Source of the DNA: JAHJRJ01 sp037443685
Lineage (GTDB): Bacteria > Bacteroidota > Ignavibacteria > UBA10030 > BY39
DNA length: 64,000 nt
Reading direction: 5' to 3'
Assembly: GCA_037443685.1 (NCBI GenBank)
Contig: JBBINX010000003.1
Location: 1 to 64,000 of the forward strand
A model generated the notes under the pieces. The model was not told the DNA's origin and did not search any database. It saw only the letters and a program-made list of their open reading frames with translations. A program made the translations under genes and the position numbers. Position 1 is the stretch's first letter. Each line of letters starts with the position of its first letter. This document shows, one piece after another, positions 9,062-18,025 of this stretch.

Positions 9062-9937
9062 ATGGAATTCTCAGTCATCATCCCAACATACAACCGCTTA
9101 TCCCAGTTAAAGTTAGCTATACACAGCATATTTAAACAGGACTTCGACGATTATGAAGTCATAGTTGTAGATGATGGATGCACCGATGGTACTGAGCAAT
9201 ATCTTAGATCGTTAGCAACACCAAAATTAAAATTTATTTCTCAGAATAATAAAGGTCCTGCCGCCGCTCGTAATGCTGGTATCAGACTTGCCAAAGGAAA
9301 ATACATCGTCTTCACAGACGATGATTGTGAAGTCTCCTCGAATTGGTTAAGTAGTTTCAAACAAAATTATGAATCAACGGGTGCTGATATAATCGGTGGG
9401 GTAGTCAGGAACTCTAACAAGAAAAATATTTACTCAGAAGTAAGTCAGCACATTACAAGTTTTTTCGTAGAATACTTAAACAAGGAAGGCGGGTCATCGC
9501 CGTTTCTAACATCCAACAACATTGCTTACCGGGCTGATGTTTTAAAGAAGGTCGGTGGCTTTGATGAACGATTCAGAAAAGCCGGAGGCGAAGAGAGAGC
9601 GTTGAATTGGAGAATATTATGTGCCAGCGGCAAGTCGATATATAAATCTGAAATAATCATTGAACATAACCACGAGATGGACTTGTCGGGATTTGTAAAG
9701 CAGCAATTAAATTACGGGCGTGGGTCCTATATACTATACAAAGTTGCGGGTAAAGAGTTAAAAATAAAAAATCCAAAGATTCCATGTGCAGCACACCTTC
9801 GACTGAGTCTATCGTTTTTTAAGGGGAACGTATTCTTAAGTATATTAAAATTTATTTTGTATATAGGCGCTCAAAAATTAGTAGTATTCGGTTTTTGTTT
9901 GCAAGCATTGAAAAAAAACAATAAATTAATAATATGA
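9062..9937 (+). CDS. Glycosyltransferase family 2, first gene of polysaccharide operon
   Basis: A GT-A fold inverting glycosyltransferase that probably adds one sugar to a lipid-linked glycan on the inner face of the cytoplasmic membrane. The N-terminal nucleotide-binding part is FSVIIPTYNRLSQLKLAI and VIVVDDGCTDGT. The metal-binding DxD is in YIVFTDDDCEVSSNWL near residue 103. The acceptor half has GGFDERFRKAGGEERALNWRI (ED-type catalytic region, about residue 160). A hydrophobic stretch near residues 250-285 suggests membrane association. The donor and acceptor cannot be read. The stop overlaps the next gene by four bases, so translation is coupled to the ABC permease. Confidence 0.85.
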   Translation: MEFSVIIPTYNRLSQLKLAIHSIFKQDFDDYEVIVVDDGCTDGTEQYLRSLATPKLKFISQNNKGPAAARNAGIRLAKGKYIVFTDDDCEVSSNWLSSFKQNYESTGADIIGGVVRNSNKKNIYSEVSQHITSFFVEYLNKEGGSSPFLTSNNIAYRADVLKKVGGFDERFRKAGGEERALNWRILCASGKSIYKSEIIIEHNHEMDLSGFVKQQLNYGRGSYILYKVAGKELKIKNPKIPCAAHLRLSLSFFKGNVFLSILKFILYIGAQKLVVFGFCLQALKKNNKLII

Positions 9938-10707
9938 GTAACGGTGAATTCGGCTTGAGAAAATCTTACAACATCGTTCGAGAATTAGCTTTGGCTGATT
10001 TTCGGATGAAGTACCACGACTCAGTCCTGGGGTATTTTTGGTCATTGCTGAATCCACTAATACAGTTCGTTATACTCCATTTTGTTTTTTCATACCTCTT
10101 TGTTGTACAGGTACCGAAATTCACATTTTATTTACTTTCCGGAATTGTTTTCTGGAATTTTTTCCACGATGCTACACTAAGCGGTATGAACGCGGTATAC
10201 GCAAAAGCGACTATCTCAAAAAAAATATATTTCCCACGAAATTTAATTATATTTTCTTCAACAGCTACCGCTCTTATATCATTCACAATCAACACCTCAA
10301 TTCTTTGGTTAGTGGTTATAGTATTCGACCACTTTTCACCCAATCAATTTCTAATAGTAATTCCTTTTCTCTCAATATTATTGTTAGCAATGGGAACTGC
10401 TTTTCTGCTGTCCATATTTTACGTTTACTTCAGGGATACTATTCAAATATGGCTTGTATGCTTAAATGTTGGTTTTTGGCTTACTCCAATCGTTTATAAC
10501 GCACTCACTGCGCCGTTGCCTTTGAAGATGGTTGCCCTTTTTAACCCTGTTGGAAGAATTTTGATAATGCTTCGATCATTCCTGGTTTATGATGATTTTC
10601 CGTCCATAGAATTCATGGTAACAACAATCGTATTTTGCATCATATTTTTTGTTGTTGGCTTGTGGCTGTTTAATAAACATTCGCATAAGATAGTGGAGTA
10701 TTTATAG
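9934..10707 (+). CDS. ABC-2 type polysaccharide export permease (Wzm/TagG-like)
   Basis: This membrane subunit moves a lipid-linked polysaccharide across the inner membrane. Its 257 residues contain six hydrophobic segments. The cytoplasmic N-terminus has the family signature ALADFRMKYHDSVLGYFWSLLNP, typical of Wzm, KpsM and TagG permeases. The segment YFRDTIQIWLVCLNVGFWLTPIVY is the conserved last third. It is flanked by a four-base overlap with the GT2 gene before it, and the ATPase gene starts at the next base. The pair therefore forms an ABC exporter. Whether the cargo is capsule or O-antigen cannot be decided from this subunit alone. Confidence 0.9.
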   Translation: MSNGEFGLRKSYNIVRELALADFRMKYHDSVLGYFWSLLNPLIQFVILHFVFSYLFVVQVPKFTFYLLSGIVFWNFFHDATLSGMNAVYAKATISKKIYFPRNLIIFSSTATALISFTINTSILWLVVIVFDHFSPNQFLIVIPFLSILLLAMGTAFLLSIFYVYFRDTIQIWLVCLNVGFWLTPIVYNALTAPLPLKMVALFNPVGRILIMLRSFLVYDDFPSIEFMVTTIVFCIIFFVVGLWLFNKHSHKIVEYL

Positions 10708-11439
10708 ATGGTTACAGTTGAAAACGTCTCTAAAGTTTTTCAAATACCTCACGAAAGGACTAAAACTCTTTTCCACAAGTTAACGAGCGTTTTCCGCTCT
10801 ACTTACAATTACGAAAAATTTTATGCTTTACGAGACGTATCTTTTCAAATAGAAAAGAGTGAGTTTATAGGAATTATCGGCCGCAACGGTTCGGGTAAAA
10901 CCACATTACTAAGAGTCATTGCGGGTATCTATCAGCCGACATCCGGAAGGGTTCATGTTAATGATGAAGTTACTCCTTTTCTCGAAATTGGTTTAGGTTT
11001 TCAAGGCGATTTTACTGTCCGTGAAAACATTTACATTAATGGTGCGCTTTTAGGCTTCTCACGAAAAGAAATTGACAAGATTTTTAACAATATTATAGAG
11101 TTTGCAGAATTTGAAAATTTTAGAGATATTAAATTGAATAAACTTTCTGCCGGAATGCAAGTCCGTCTCGCTTTCACGATCGCGATCCAATCTCATGCTC
11201 CTGTTCTAATCGTAGATGAAGTAATGGCAGTAGGAGACACAGTCTTTCAGAAAAAATGCAGAGATATTTTCTGGAAATATAAAAAGCAAGGACGAACTGT
11301 CATTTTTGTAAGCCATGACCTTGCTTCAATCAAAGAGTATTGTGATAGGGTTATTGTGTTTCACGAAGGTATGATTGCAAACGAAGGCAACACAGAAGAG
11401 ATGATTAAATACTATAAAGAAAAAATATTATTGCAATGA
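10708..11439 (+). CDS. ABC transporter ATP-binding protein for polysaccharide export (Wzt/TagH-like, short form)
   Basis: The ATPase partner of the preceding permease. Walker A is GRNGSGKT (about residue 54), the Q-loop region reads FLEIGLGFQGDFTVREN, the signature is LSAGMQVRLAF, Walker B is VLIVDEVMAVGD and the switch His is in FVSHDL. At 243 residues it has no C-terminal carbohydrate-binding domain of the kind that long Wzt proteins use to recognise a capped O-antigen chain. That places it with KpsT or short TagH-like ATPases and favours termination-independent export (inference from the family). Its stop overlaps the Wzi-like gene by four bases. Confidence 0.9.
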   Translation: MVTVENVSKVFQIPHERTKTLFHKLTSVFRSTYNYEKFYALRDVSFQIEKSEFIGIIGRNGSGKTTLLRVIAGIYQPTSGRVHVNDEVTPFLEIGLGFQGDFTVRENIYINGALLGFSRKEIDKIFNNIIEFAEFENFRDIKLNKLSAGMQVRLAFTIAIQSHAPVLIVDEVMAVGDTVFQKKCRDIFWKYKKQGRTVIFVSHDLASIKEYCDRVIVFHEGMIANEGNTEEMIKYYKEKILLQ

Positions 11440-12854
11440 ATAGACTAAACTACAAAATTTTGGCTGTTGTACAGACAGTACTTATTTTAGTATGTGCAAA
11501 ACCATCCTTTAGCTATTTGCCTGAACAAACTGCACAAAAAAAATCAAAGAGTTATGACCAATGGTACCGGTTATACCCGATAAATCAAATTTCTCTACGT
11601 TCGTATTATTTATCGACGAATCATCCGTTTGCCAGGTATAATCTCATTAATTCGGATGGCGATTTTATAAAAAGAGGGATAAGTACATTTGTTGATATGG
11701 ATGGAGGGGCGGACGCTTTTGATAACTTTCAATTTAGACACAAAATTCAAATGAACAATATCGATAAAGTGTTGTTGAAAAGATTGTATATAAAATACAG
11801 GACCGATGCAATATCATTGACATTAGGTGTTGACACAGTCTGGATGGGACATGGTTATCACGGTTCATTGCTACATTCGACGAATGCTGAACCTTATAAT
11901 TTAGTAAAATTTAAAACAGAAAAATCTTTTAGAATTCCGTACATCGGAAAATTTGATTACATGCTTTTTCACGGCTGGCCAAAAAATTTCAAGATTTTGG
12001 GACAGCGAATAACGTGGAAGCCGATCAACATACTCGAACTTGGGTTGAACCAAACAGTTGCATACAATCAAAACTATAAATTATGGGAATACTATAAAGT
12101 TATTTCAGCGACGGAAGAAAATATTCCGGGTTCGAAATATGATAATGACCAAAGAGGCAGTTTAGATATTGCTCTTTTTTTATCCTTTCTAAATAATTTT
12201 TCTTTCATCGCCGACGGGAAAATTTACGTCGAGTATGCAGGAGAAGATATCTGGGCATGGTGGCAAAAAGAAGATAGGGTGTGGTACGGTCCTTTCGGTT
12301 TTGATTTCTTTGACATCGGAAATACATACGGATTATTTTTATCCACTAAAACAAACAGTTTCAGGGTTGAATATTCTAGAAACTATATCAGTTATCCATG
12401 GTTTTACGATTTCTATCAAAGATGGTACAACGGACAGTACAGGCCAACTCGCAAATGGTATGCAAAACCGGGCAAAACCGGATTCACCGCCGACGGCATG
12501 ATTATGGGGCATCATATGGGGGGGATGGCAGATGACCTGTATTTTGAAATAACACATAAATACGATGACTTCAATATAAAATTATTCTATGACAAAGAAC
12601 GTCATGGACTTGTAATCGCGCCGACTCAATATATTCAAATTCAAGTGGATCCCAACCCTGAAACAGTTGAACGGTACGGGATGGAGCTAAACTATTGGTT
12701 TAATAACTTTAATTTGTCAACGTCTTTTCTCCTGAATGGTTATAGAAATGTTGATTATAATCCAGATCCGTTGTATGGGGTTGATATCAAAGTAGGAAGT
12801 AAGGTGGCAGATTATATTGTAGGTTTTGCAGTTTCTTATTTATTTTATGAATAA
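11436..12854 (+). CDS. Wzi-like capsule assembly outer-membrane beta-barrel protein
   Basis: A 472-residue protein with an N-terminal signal peptide (ILAVVQTVLILVCAKPSFS). It then shows regular alternating strands rich in Tyr, Trp and Phe, ending in the outer-membrane-type terminus VGFAVSYLFYE. Wzi-family hallmarks are present in variant form: a strand LTLGVDTVWMGHG followed by GSLLHSTNAEPYNLVKF (compare G-x-W-G...LSNNA.P in Wzi). Wzi barrels bind capsular polysaccharide at the cell surface. Being translationally coupled to the exporter ATPase supports a role in anchoring or assembling the exported glycan. The family assignment is by motif memory and is less certain than the barrel assignment. 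Confidence 0.7.
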   Translation: MNRLNYKILAVVQTVLILVCAKPSFSYLPEQTAQKKSKSYDQWYRLYPINQISLRSYYLSTNHPFARYNLINSDGDFIKRGISTFVDMDGGADAFDNFQFRHKIQMNNIDKVLLKRLYIKYRTDAISLTLGVDTVWMGHGYHGSLLHSTNAEPYNLVKFKTEKSFRIPYIGKFDYMLFHGWPKNFKILGQRITWKPINILELGLNQTVAYNQNYKLWEYYKVISATEENIPGSKYDNDQRGSLDIALFLSFLNNFSFIADGKIYVEYAGEDIWAWWQKEDRVWYGPFGFDFFDIGNTYGLFLSTKTNSFRVEYSRNYISYPWFYDFYQRWYNGQYRPTRKWYAKPGKTGFTADGMIMGHHMGGMADDLYFEITHKYDDFNIKLFYDKERHGLVIAPTQYIQIQVDPNPETVERYGMELNYWFNNFNLSTSFLLNGYRNVDYNPDPLYGVDIKVGSKVADYIVGFAVSYLFYE

Positions 12855-15507
12855 CACCCTAAGCATGGTTTCGGAGTCCAGAAAAATACTTTTTCTAGTT
12901 CATTCTTTACCACCGTATGAGTTCACCGGTACACCAATTATTGCTTTCGATTATGCAAAAACATTTGTGAAAAAAGGTTTTAAGATTGGTGTACTTTTTC
13001 CGTCTTTCGAAGAGACGAATTATAATTCGTTTAAAAAAGTAGAACGTGAAGAGGGCTTCTGTACGTATGAGGTTCCTTTTACAGAAGAAAGATGGATTGG
13101 ATGGAGTATTTGGGATTCCTTGTATGTTGATAATAATAGAGAACAGAAGCTCAAAGCAATATTCGATATTCTGTTAGATTTTCAGCCGGACCTTGTTCAT
13201 ATCGTTGACAATGTAAACTTACCCACCGACTTGGTAAACACAATCAAAATGTTAGGGATACCCATTGTCCGGCAGGTTTGGAACCTTGAGGATGTTTGCG
13301 GCAGAATCGAACCGTTTATTCAGGAATCTTTAAAATTATGCCCGTCTCCACTTACCGTAGATCAATGTACCGATTGTTGCAAGCATTTGTATAATATTAG
13401 CCCACATACTGACGATATTCATAAAAGAGGAGAAATCGAACAAGCTCTGACAAAAAAAAGAGAAAACGCAATTACAAACTATTCGCTTGTTTATGACTCT
13501 GTGATATTCCCTTCGGTTTCAGTTAAAGATTATTTCCTCAAAACAATACCTGTGCCTGCCGAGAAAATTAAAATTATCGGCGGCGGTATCAATGTTCCCG
13601 CGAATCATGAGAAAACCAATACTGTTGAAAATAAATCTATAATATTTGTATTTATCGGCAATCTTAATTTGCGCAAAGGAATTTCCTTAGTAAGCGATGT
13701 TTTTTTTTCTTCCGAATTGTTGCGGAGAAACGATTACGAATTATTGATATATGGGGCGGGCGATGTTAATTTAATTAGTAAACTTATCGAATCTAATCCG
13801 AATGTTAAGTACTGCGGAACATATCAGCCCGCTGATTTATCAACTATTCTCAAAAGTGCCGATATCGGATTATCTCCTTCTTATTTTGAAACATTTCACA
13901 GGGTGACAAGAGAATATTTGGCTTATGGAGTACCCGTTATCGGCAGCAAGGCTTTTGGAATTCCCGATATCGTAAAAGATGGTATAAATGGTTTCATTTT
14001 TGAGATTGGTGATTTGAACAGCTTGAAAGAAAAAGTTTTACAAACGTTGAATGACAAAACTTTGTTACCGAAATTAAAACTTAATGTAAACAAGTCACAC
14101 ATCGACACAATAGAAAATGAAGTCGAAAAGATAATTGATACATACAAACATATTTGGCAATCTCGATTTCGTCCTACACATATTTTTGAAGTATTAAAGG
14201 AAACCGAAAAAGAAAACACACGCTTACAGCAGAAAATAAGACAAACCGAAACAAAACTGCAATCCGTTGAATCTAAACTCTTAGCGATGCAGAGTAATCT
14301 GACATGGCGGATGTTGAATAATCATGTATTTAAAGTTTTCGATCAATGGTTGATTCCGTTCGGAAGCAAACGAAGACAACTTTTAGAGAAGTTCTCAAAA
14401 AAATCGTTGAAACGTGAAGGGCTTCCAATACGCCAAATCGAAACAGTTGAGGCTCATCCGACTATCAAGAAACGTCGGAGTGTTAAAAAGTTGGGATTAA
14501 GCAAAAACGAATTTGCGCTTTACACTAATTCTAATGGAAATTATTTCTTTCACGAAATCCGCGACGTTATAGCCAGCGGCCTGAGAGAATTAGGTCATTC
14601 TGTAGAAATCTCGAACGAGAAGTGCAGTTTCAATTCCAATGCTGATTGGCATATCGTGGTTGCCCCTCACGAATTTTTTTATTTAGGGGAGGATAATAAT
14701 TTATGCAAGGACGTACTTCCCGAAAATTTAATTTTGGTTAATACAGAACAGTCCTCAACACAGTGGTTCTCGTTAGCAGCCAATTATTTCCCATTGGCGA
14801 GTTTTATATGGGATATTAATAACAACTCAGCAGAACGAATTTCAAAACAAGGGTTTAAATGTGATTTTTTACCGCTCGGTTTTGTAAGCGATTGTTACCT
14901 TTTTCAGGAAGCTAAACAGTTGCCTGAAAATTACACAACTTGTTTTTTAAAGAAAGACATCAAAAATGGTTCCTTCTTGAATGAGCCATATACAAGTCGC
15001 CCCATCGACATTTCGTTTGTAGGTTGCTTGACACCTCGGCGGGATGAATTTTTTGCCAAAGCTGCGTCGGTTATTTCCAACTATCAATCATACATTCACT
15101 TTTCCGATGGGCTGGCTGGACCAGTTATTCCCGGCTTAACGACTCATATAAATACAGAGATAGTTTTGGGATTGATGCAGAGGTCCAAGATTATGCTAAA
15201 CATTCACCACGGCAGCGATAAATATTTTGAATGGCACCGTATTGTCTTGTTGGGGATTGCCCAGAAGAATTTGGTAATATCAGAGCCGTCGGTTTCATCT
15301 CCAGTTTTTACGCCCGGCGTACATTATGTAGAAGCTGAGTTAAAGGATATTCCTGAAAAAATTAAATATTATCTTTCCACTCCGTCCGGAATCAAGGAAG
15401 CTGAAACGATTATTGAAAAAGGATATAAAAAGTTTACGGAAGAATGCCGGCTAGCTGAATACCTTCAGCCGCTAATCTCCCGGTTATATATTACGGAACC
15501 ACAATAA
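12847..15507 (+). CDS. Double glycosyltransferase: GT4-type domain, coiled coil, CgeB/GT1-like domain
   Basis: About 886 residues. The N-terminal GT-B enzyme (about residues 10-435) has ILFLVHSLPPYEFTGTP, IFVFIGNLNLRKG and the donor-site region FETFHRVTREYLAYGVPVIG. A short coiled coil (ENTRLQQKIRQTETKLQS) links it to a second GT-B-like domain from about residue 540 (DISFVGCLTPRRDEFFAKA, NIHHGSDKYFEWHRIVLLGI). That end resembles CgeB-type group 1 transferases. A Cys cluster (C-x8-C-x2-C-C near residue 180) sits inside the first domain. Start candidates are ATG 12826, 12847 and 12865. I choose 12847, which overlaps the Wzi-like gene by eight bases. The protein probably makes two linkages of the exported glycan. 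Confidence 0.82.
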   Translation: MNNTLSMVSESRKILFLVHSLPPYEFTGTPIIAFDYAKTFVKKGFKIGVLFPSFEETNYNSFKKVEREEGFCTYEVPFTEERWIGWSIWDSLYVDNNREQKLKAIFDILLDFQPDLVHIVDNVNLPTDLVNTIKMLGIPIVRQVWNLEDVCGRIEPFIQESLKLCPSPLTVDQCTDCCKHLYNISPHTDDIHKRGEIEQALTKKRENAITNYSLVYDSVIFPSVSVKDYFLKTIPVPAEKIKIIGGGINVPANHEKTNTVENKSIIFVFIGNLNLRKGISLVSDVFFSSELLRRNDYELLIYGAGDVNLISKLIESNPNVKYCGTYQPADLSTILKSADIGLSPSYFETFHRVTREYLAYGVPVIGSKAFGIPDIVKDGINGFIFEIGDLNSLKEKVLQTLNDKTLLPKLKLNVNKSHIDTIENEVEKIIDTYKHIWQSRFRPTHIFEVLKETEKENTRLQQKIRQTETKLQSVESKLLAMQSNLTWRMLNNHVFKVFDQWLIPFGSKRRQLLEKFSKKSLKREGLPIRQIETVEAHPTIKKRRSVKKLGLSKNEFALYTNSNGNYFFHEIRDVIASGLRELGHSVEISNEKCSFNSNADWHIVVAPHEFFYLGEDNNLCKDVLPENLILVNTEQSSTQWFSLAANYFPLASFIWDINNNSAERISKQGFKCDFLPLGFVSDCYLFQEAKQLPENYTTCFLKKDIKNGSFLNEPYTSRPIDISFVGCLTPRRDEFFAKAASVISNYQSYIHFSDGLAGPVIPGLTTHINTEIVLGLMQRSKIMLNIHHGSDKYFEWHRIVLLGIAQKNLVISEPSVSSPVFTPGVHYVEAELKDIPEKIKYYLSTPSGIKEAETIIEKGYKKFTEECRLAEYLQPLISRLYITEPQ

Positions 15508-15510
15508 CAT

Positions 15511-16272
15511 ATGAACACCGGTGACAAAAAGAACTTATACGAAATAATTTCTCAAAAAGGAAACGGAGATGACACTCCGCTCGTTACAGTTATTATATCC
15601 TTGTATAATTATCAAAGTTTTATTGCTGCTTGTTTGGACTCGCTTAAAAATCAAACTATAGCTCAATTGAACCTTGTCATAGTTGACGATTGCTCGAAGG
15701 ATCAATCTTTAAAAAAAGCAAATAAATGGTTGGACGAAAATGGAAATAGATTCAACGATTATATTTTTGTTCGGCATACAATAAATCGCGGACTTGCCCA
15801 TTCTCGCAACACAGCAATATCGCTTGCGCGAACAAAGTATGTTTTTATACTCGATGCTGACAACTTGCTTTATCCACGATGTTTAGAAAGTCTAATCTCT
15901 GCGCTTGAAAATTGTGATGCGAGCTTTGCTTATTCATACTTGGAAGAATTTGGCGACGGCAGCAAATTGAAAAACACTAAATCCTGGAACCCAGCAACCT
16001 TAGCAGCAGTAAATACTATCGATGCAATGGTGCTTCTGCGAAAAAATGTGTTGGATAAAGTGAATGGCTACTCTATAATGCCTGTTATGGGCTGGGAGGA
16101 TTATGAATTATGGTTTAAAATTGCAAGATTAAAAGGATGGGGAGTGCAGGTCCCTGAGATTCTTGCTAAGTATCGAGTGCATAAAACATCTATGCTGAAT
16201 ACGGTGACAAATCCTAACGTTGAAAAGTTGTGGGAATATCTAAAAGTAAAATATCCTGAATATTTTGTATAG
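15511..16272 (+). CDS. Glycosyltransferase family 2
   Basis: A 253-residue GT-A enzyme. The nucleotide-binding core is VTVIISLYNYQSFIAACL and LVIVDDCSKDQS; the metal site is FILDADNLLYPRCL near residue 110; the catalytic region is VMGWEDYELWFKIARLKG. The final part (VPEILAKYRVHKTSML) is a typical acceptor-side end for enzymes acting on short glycans. There is no membrane segment. It starts three bases after the double glycosyltransferase stops, so it belongs to the same operon. Donor sugar unknown. Confidence 0.85.
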   Translation: MNTGDKKNLYEIISQKGNGDDTPLVTVIISLYNYQSFIAACLDSLKNQTIAQLNLVIVDDCSKDQSLKKANKWLDENGNRFNDYIFVRHTINRGLAHSRNTAISLARTKYVFILDADNLLYPRCLESLISALENCDASFAYSYLEEFGDGSKLKNTKSWNPATLAAVNTIDAMVLLRKNVLDKVNGYSIMPVMGWEDYELWFKIARLKGWGVQVPEILAKYRVHKTSMLNTVTNPNVEKLWEYLKVKYPEYFV

Positions 16273-16334
16273 CAAGAATCATATAAATAATTGTAACTCT
16301 ATAAAATAATTTTTAATCTTAAAGGAAAAACAAG

Positions 16335-17120
16335 ATGGTCAGTGACGACGAAATAAATAATCTGTTACCCTTTACTGCACATCGTGTCAAGATTGGGAAA
16401 GAATTATGGACAATTCCTAATGGCGGAGAAGACCCGGCGTCCGCTCTTTCAACACGCGTAGTAGTCGAAAGAGCCGGGGGCAGCTTGCTGGGGAAAAGAA
16501 TACTTGACCTCGGTTGTCTCGAGGGTGGGTATTCGGCTGCTTTTGCCCAAATGGGTGCAAAAGAGGTTGTAGGTATTGAAGTTCGCACTTTGAATATGAA
16601 TCGGTGCTTCTTAGTTAAGCAATGTTTGCGACTTGAAAATTTGAATTTTTACCAAGAGGATGTTAGAAAGGTCAATAATGATTGGCTGGGTCAATTCGAT
16701 ATTGTTTTTGCTGCCGGTATTCTTTATCACCTCGATGACCCGTACTCTTTTCTTAAAAATCTTTCTGAAATGACGATTGATTTTGCATTAATCGACACTC
16801 ACATCGCTACTAAAATCAAACATGTACATGGATGCTCGCCGTTACTCGTTGAAAAAATATTTGGCTCCCAAAAATATCTGGGTAGAGAAGCTCGTGAGTA
16901 TCCGGCAGGAATGAAAAAAGCCGACCTTGAAAAACACGTTTGGACATCTTGGGGGAATCCTTCTTCCTTTTGGCTCACAGAAGAATCTCTTGTCAAAATG
17001 CTGTCGGAAGTTGGTTTTTCTTATATATCAAAAGTTTATGTCCCGAGGGGATATAGATGCGGGGAAAATTGTCAAGTTGAATGTAGGATAATGATAGTTG
17101 CGAAAAAGAATTTGAAATGA
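16335..17120 (+). CDS. Class I SAM-dependent methyltransferase
   Basis: A 261-residue Rossmann-fold methyltransferase. Motif I is ILDLGCLEGGYSAAFAQMGA (about residue 56), the acidic residue after strand 2 is in VVGIEVR, motif II/III covers FYQEDVRKV, and motif IV is FDIVFAAGILYHLDDPYSFL. Enzymes of this type in polysaccharide loci methylate a sugar hydroxyl, sometimes as a chain-terminating cap. The C-terminal part (CGENCQVECRIMIVAKK) has three Cys. It follows the previous gene after 62 bases, with a purine-rich ribosome site (AAAGGAAAAACAAG) before the ATG. The GT2 gene behind it overlaps by four bases. Confidence 0.85.
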   Translation: MVSDDEINNLLPFTAHRVKIGKELWTIPNGGEDPASALSTRVVVERAGGSLLGKRILDLGCLEGGYSAAFAQMGAKEVVGIEVRTLNMNRCFLVKQCLRLENLNFYQEDVRKVNNDWLGQFDIVFAAGILYHLDDPYSFLKNLSEMTIDFALIDTHIATKIKHVHGCSPLLVEKIFGSQKYLGREAREYPAGMKKADLEKHVWTSWGNPSSFWLTEESLVKMLSEVGFSYISKVYVPRGYRCGENCQVECRIMIVAKKNLK

Positions 17121-18025
17121 ACTTATCATTCATCATCATTACATTCAATTCGGCAGATTTCATCAGTGATTGTCTTAATTCGATCGCTCATCAACAGTCA
17201 AATGATATTACAAGTGAAATCATACTCATTGATAATGCTTCCACAGATCCTACTGCAGTAATTCTCAATAATAAATTTCCAGACATACTTCTTAAGGAAA
17301 ATCGCGAAAATGTTGGCTTTGCAGCGGCAGTAAACCAAGCTGTCTCACTTGCTAGCGGTGAATATATCATGCTGCTAAACCCGGACACGATCATAGAAGA
17401 GAATTTTATTGAAAAATTATTTTCGTTTCTACACAATACTCCCGATGCCTCGATAGTGGGGGTGAAATTGGTTGACGAGAATAATAAACACCAGCCTTCA
17501 GCTTGGAAAAAGGTCTCCTTCTTAACAATTTTTTCAGAGATGTTTTTTCCGTATAACATATCAATTAAACTTGTTACGAAAACCCCGGATAAACCGAGCC
17601 GTGTAGAGAATGTTTCGGGAGCTTGTATGCTTATTCGTCATGATGTATTCGAGAAGTTAAACGGTTTTGATACACGATTCTTCTTGTATTATGAAGAAAT
17701 CGATTTTTGTCTGCGTGCAAACCAAAGAGGTTATAAGGTCTATTATAACCCCTACATAGAAGTTGTTCACTTTGCATCAAAAAGTTCTTCAAACCATAGA
17801 GAAATTTTCTTTTTTAATCTATACAACAACAAATTACTTTTTATCAGGAAGCATTATAGTTATCCATTCTATATTGTTGCTTTCATTTTGGTTTTAATCG
17901 GATTGTCTTTACGAGCAGCAATATCGTTTATAGCAGGATGTTTAAGTTTTCGGAAACACTTGTTTCGTTTGTCTAAATCCATTATCTTTGTTTTAATTAA
18001 AATCATAAAATCTAATTACAATTAA
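17117..18025 (+). CDS. Glycosyltransferase family 2, rhamnosyltransferase-like
   Basis: A 302-residue GT-A enzyme of the WbbL-like group. Key segments are LSFIIITFNSADFISDCLNS, IILIDNASTDPT, NVGFAAAVNQ, the metal site LLNPDTIIEENF, VSGACMLIRHDVFEKLNGFD and FFLYYEEIDFCLRANQRGY with the catalytic Glu/Asp pair. Around residues 255-285 a hydrophobic segment anchors it to the membrane. The group often uses dTDP-rhamnose; a nucleotidyltransferase gene of the RmlA superfamily lies at 37513, but donor identity here is inference. The stop codon overlaps the start of the next gene by one base. Confidence 0.83.
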   Translation: MNLSFIIITFNSADFISDCLNSIAHQQSNDITSEIILIDNASTDPTAVILNNKFPDILLKENRENVGFAAAVNQAVSLASGEYIMLLNPDTIIEENFIEKLFSFLHNTPDASIVGVKLVDENNKHQPSAWKKVSFLTIFSEMFFPYNISIKLVTKTPDKPSRVENVSGACMLIRHDVFEKLNGFDTRFFLYYEEIDFCLRANQRGYKVYYNPYIEVVHFASKSSSNHREIFFFNLYNNKLLFIRKHYSYPFYIVAFILVLIGLSLRAAISFIAGCLSFRKHLFRLSKSIIFVLIKIIKSNYN

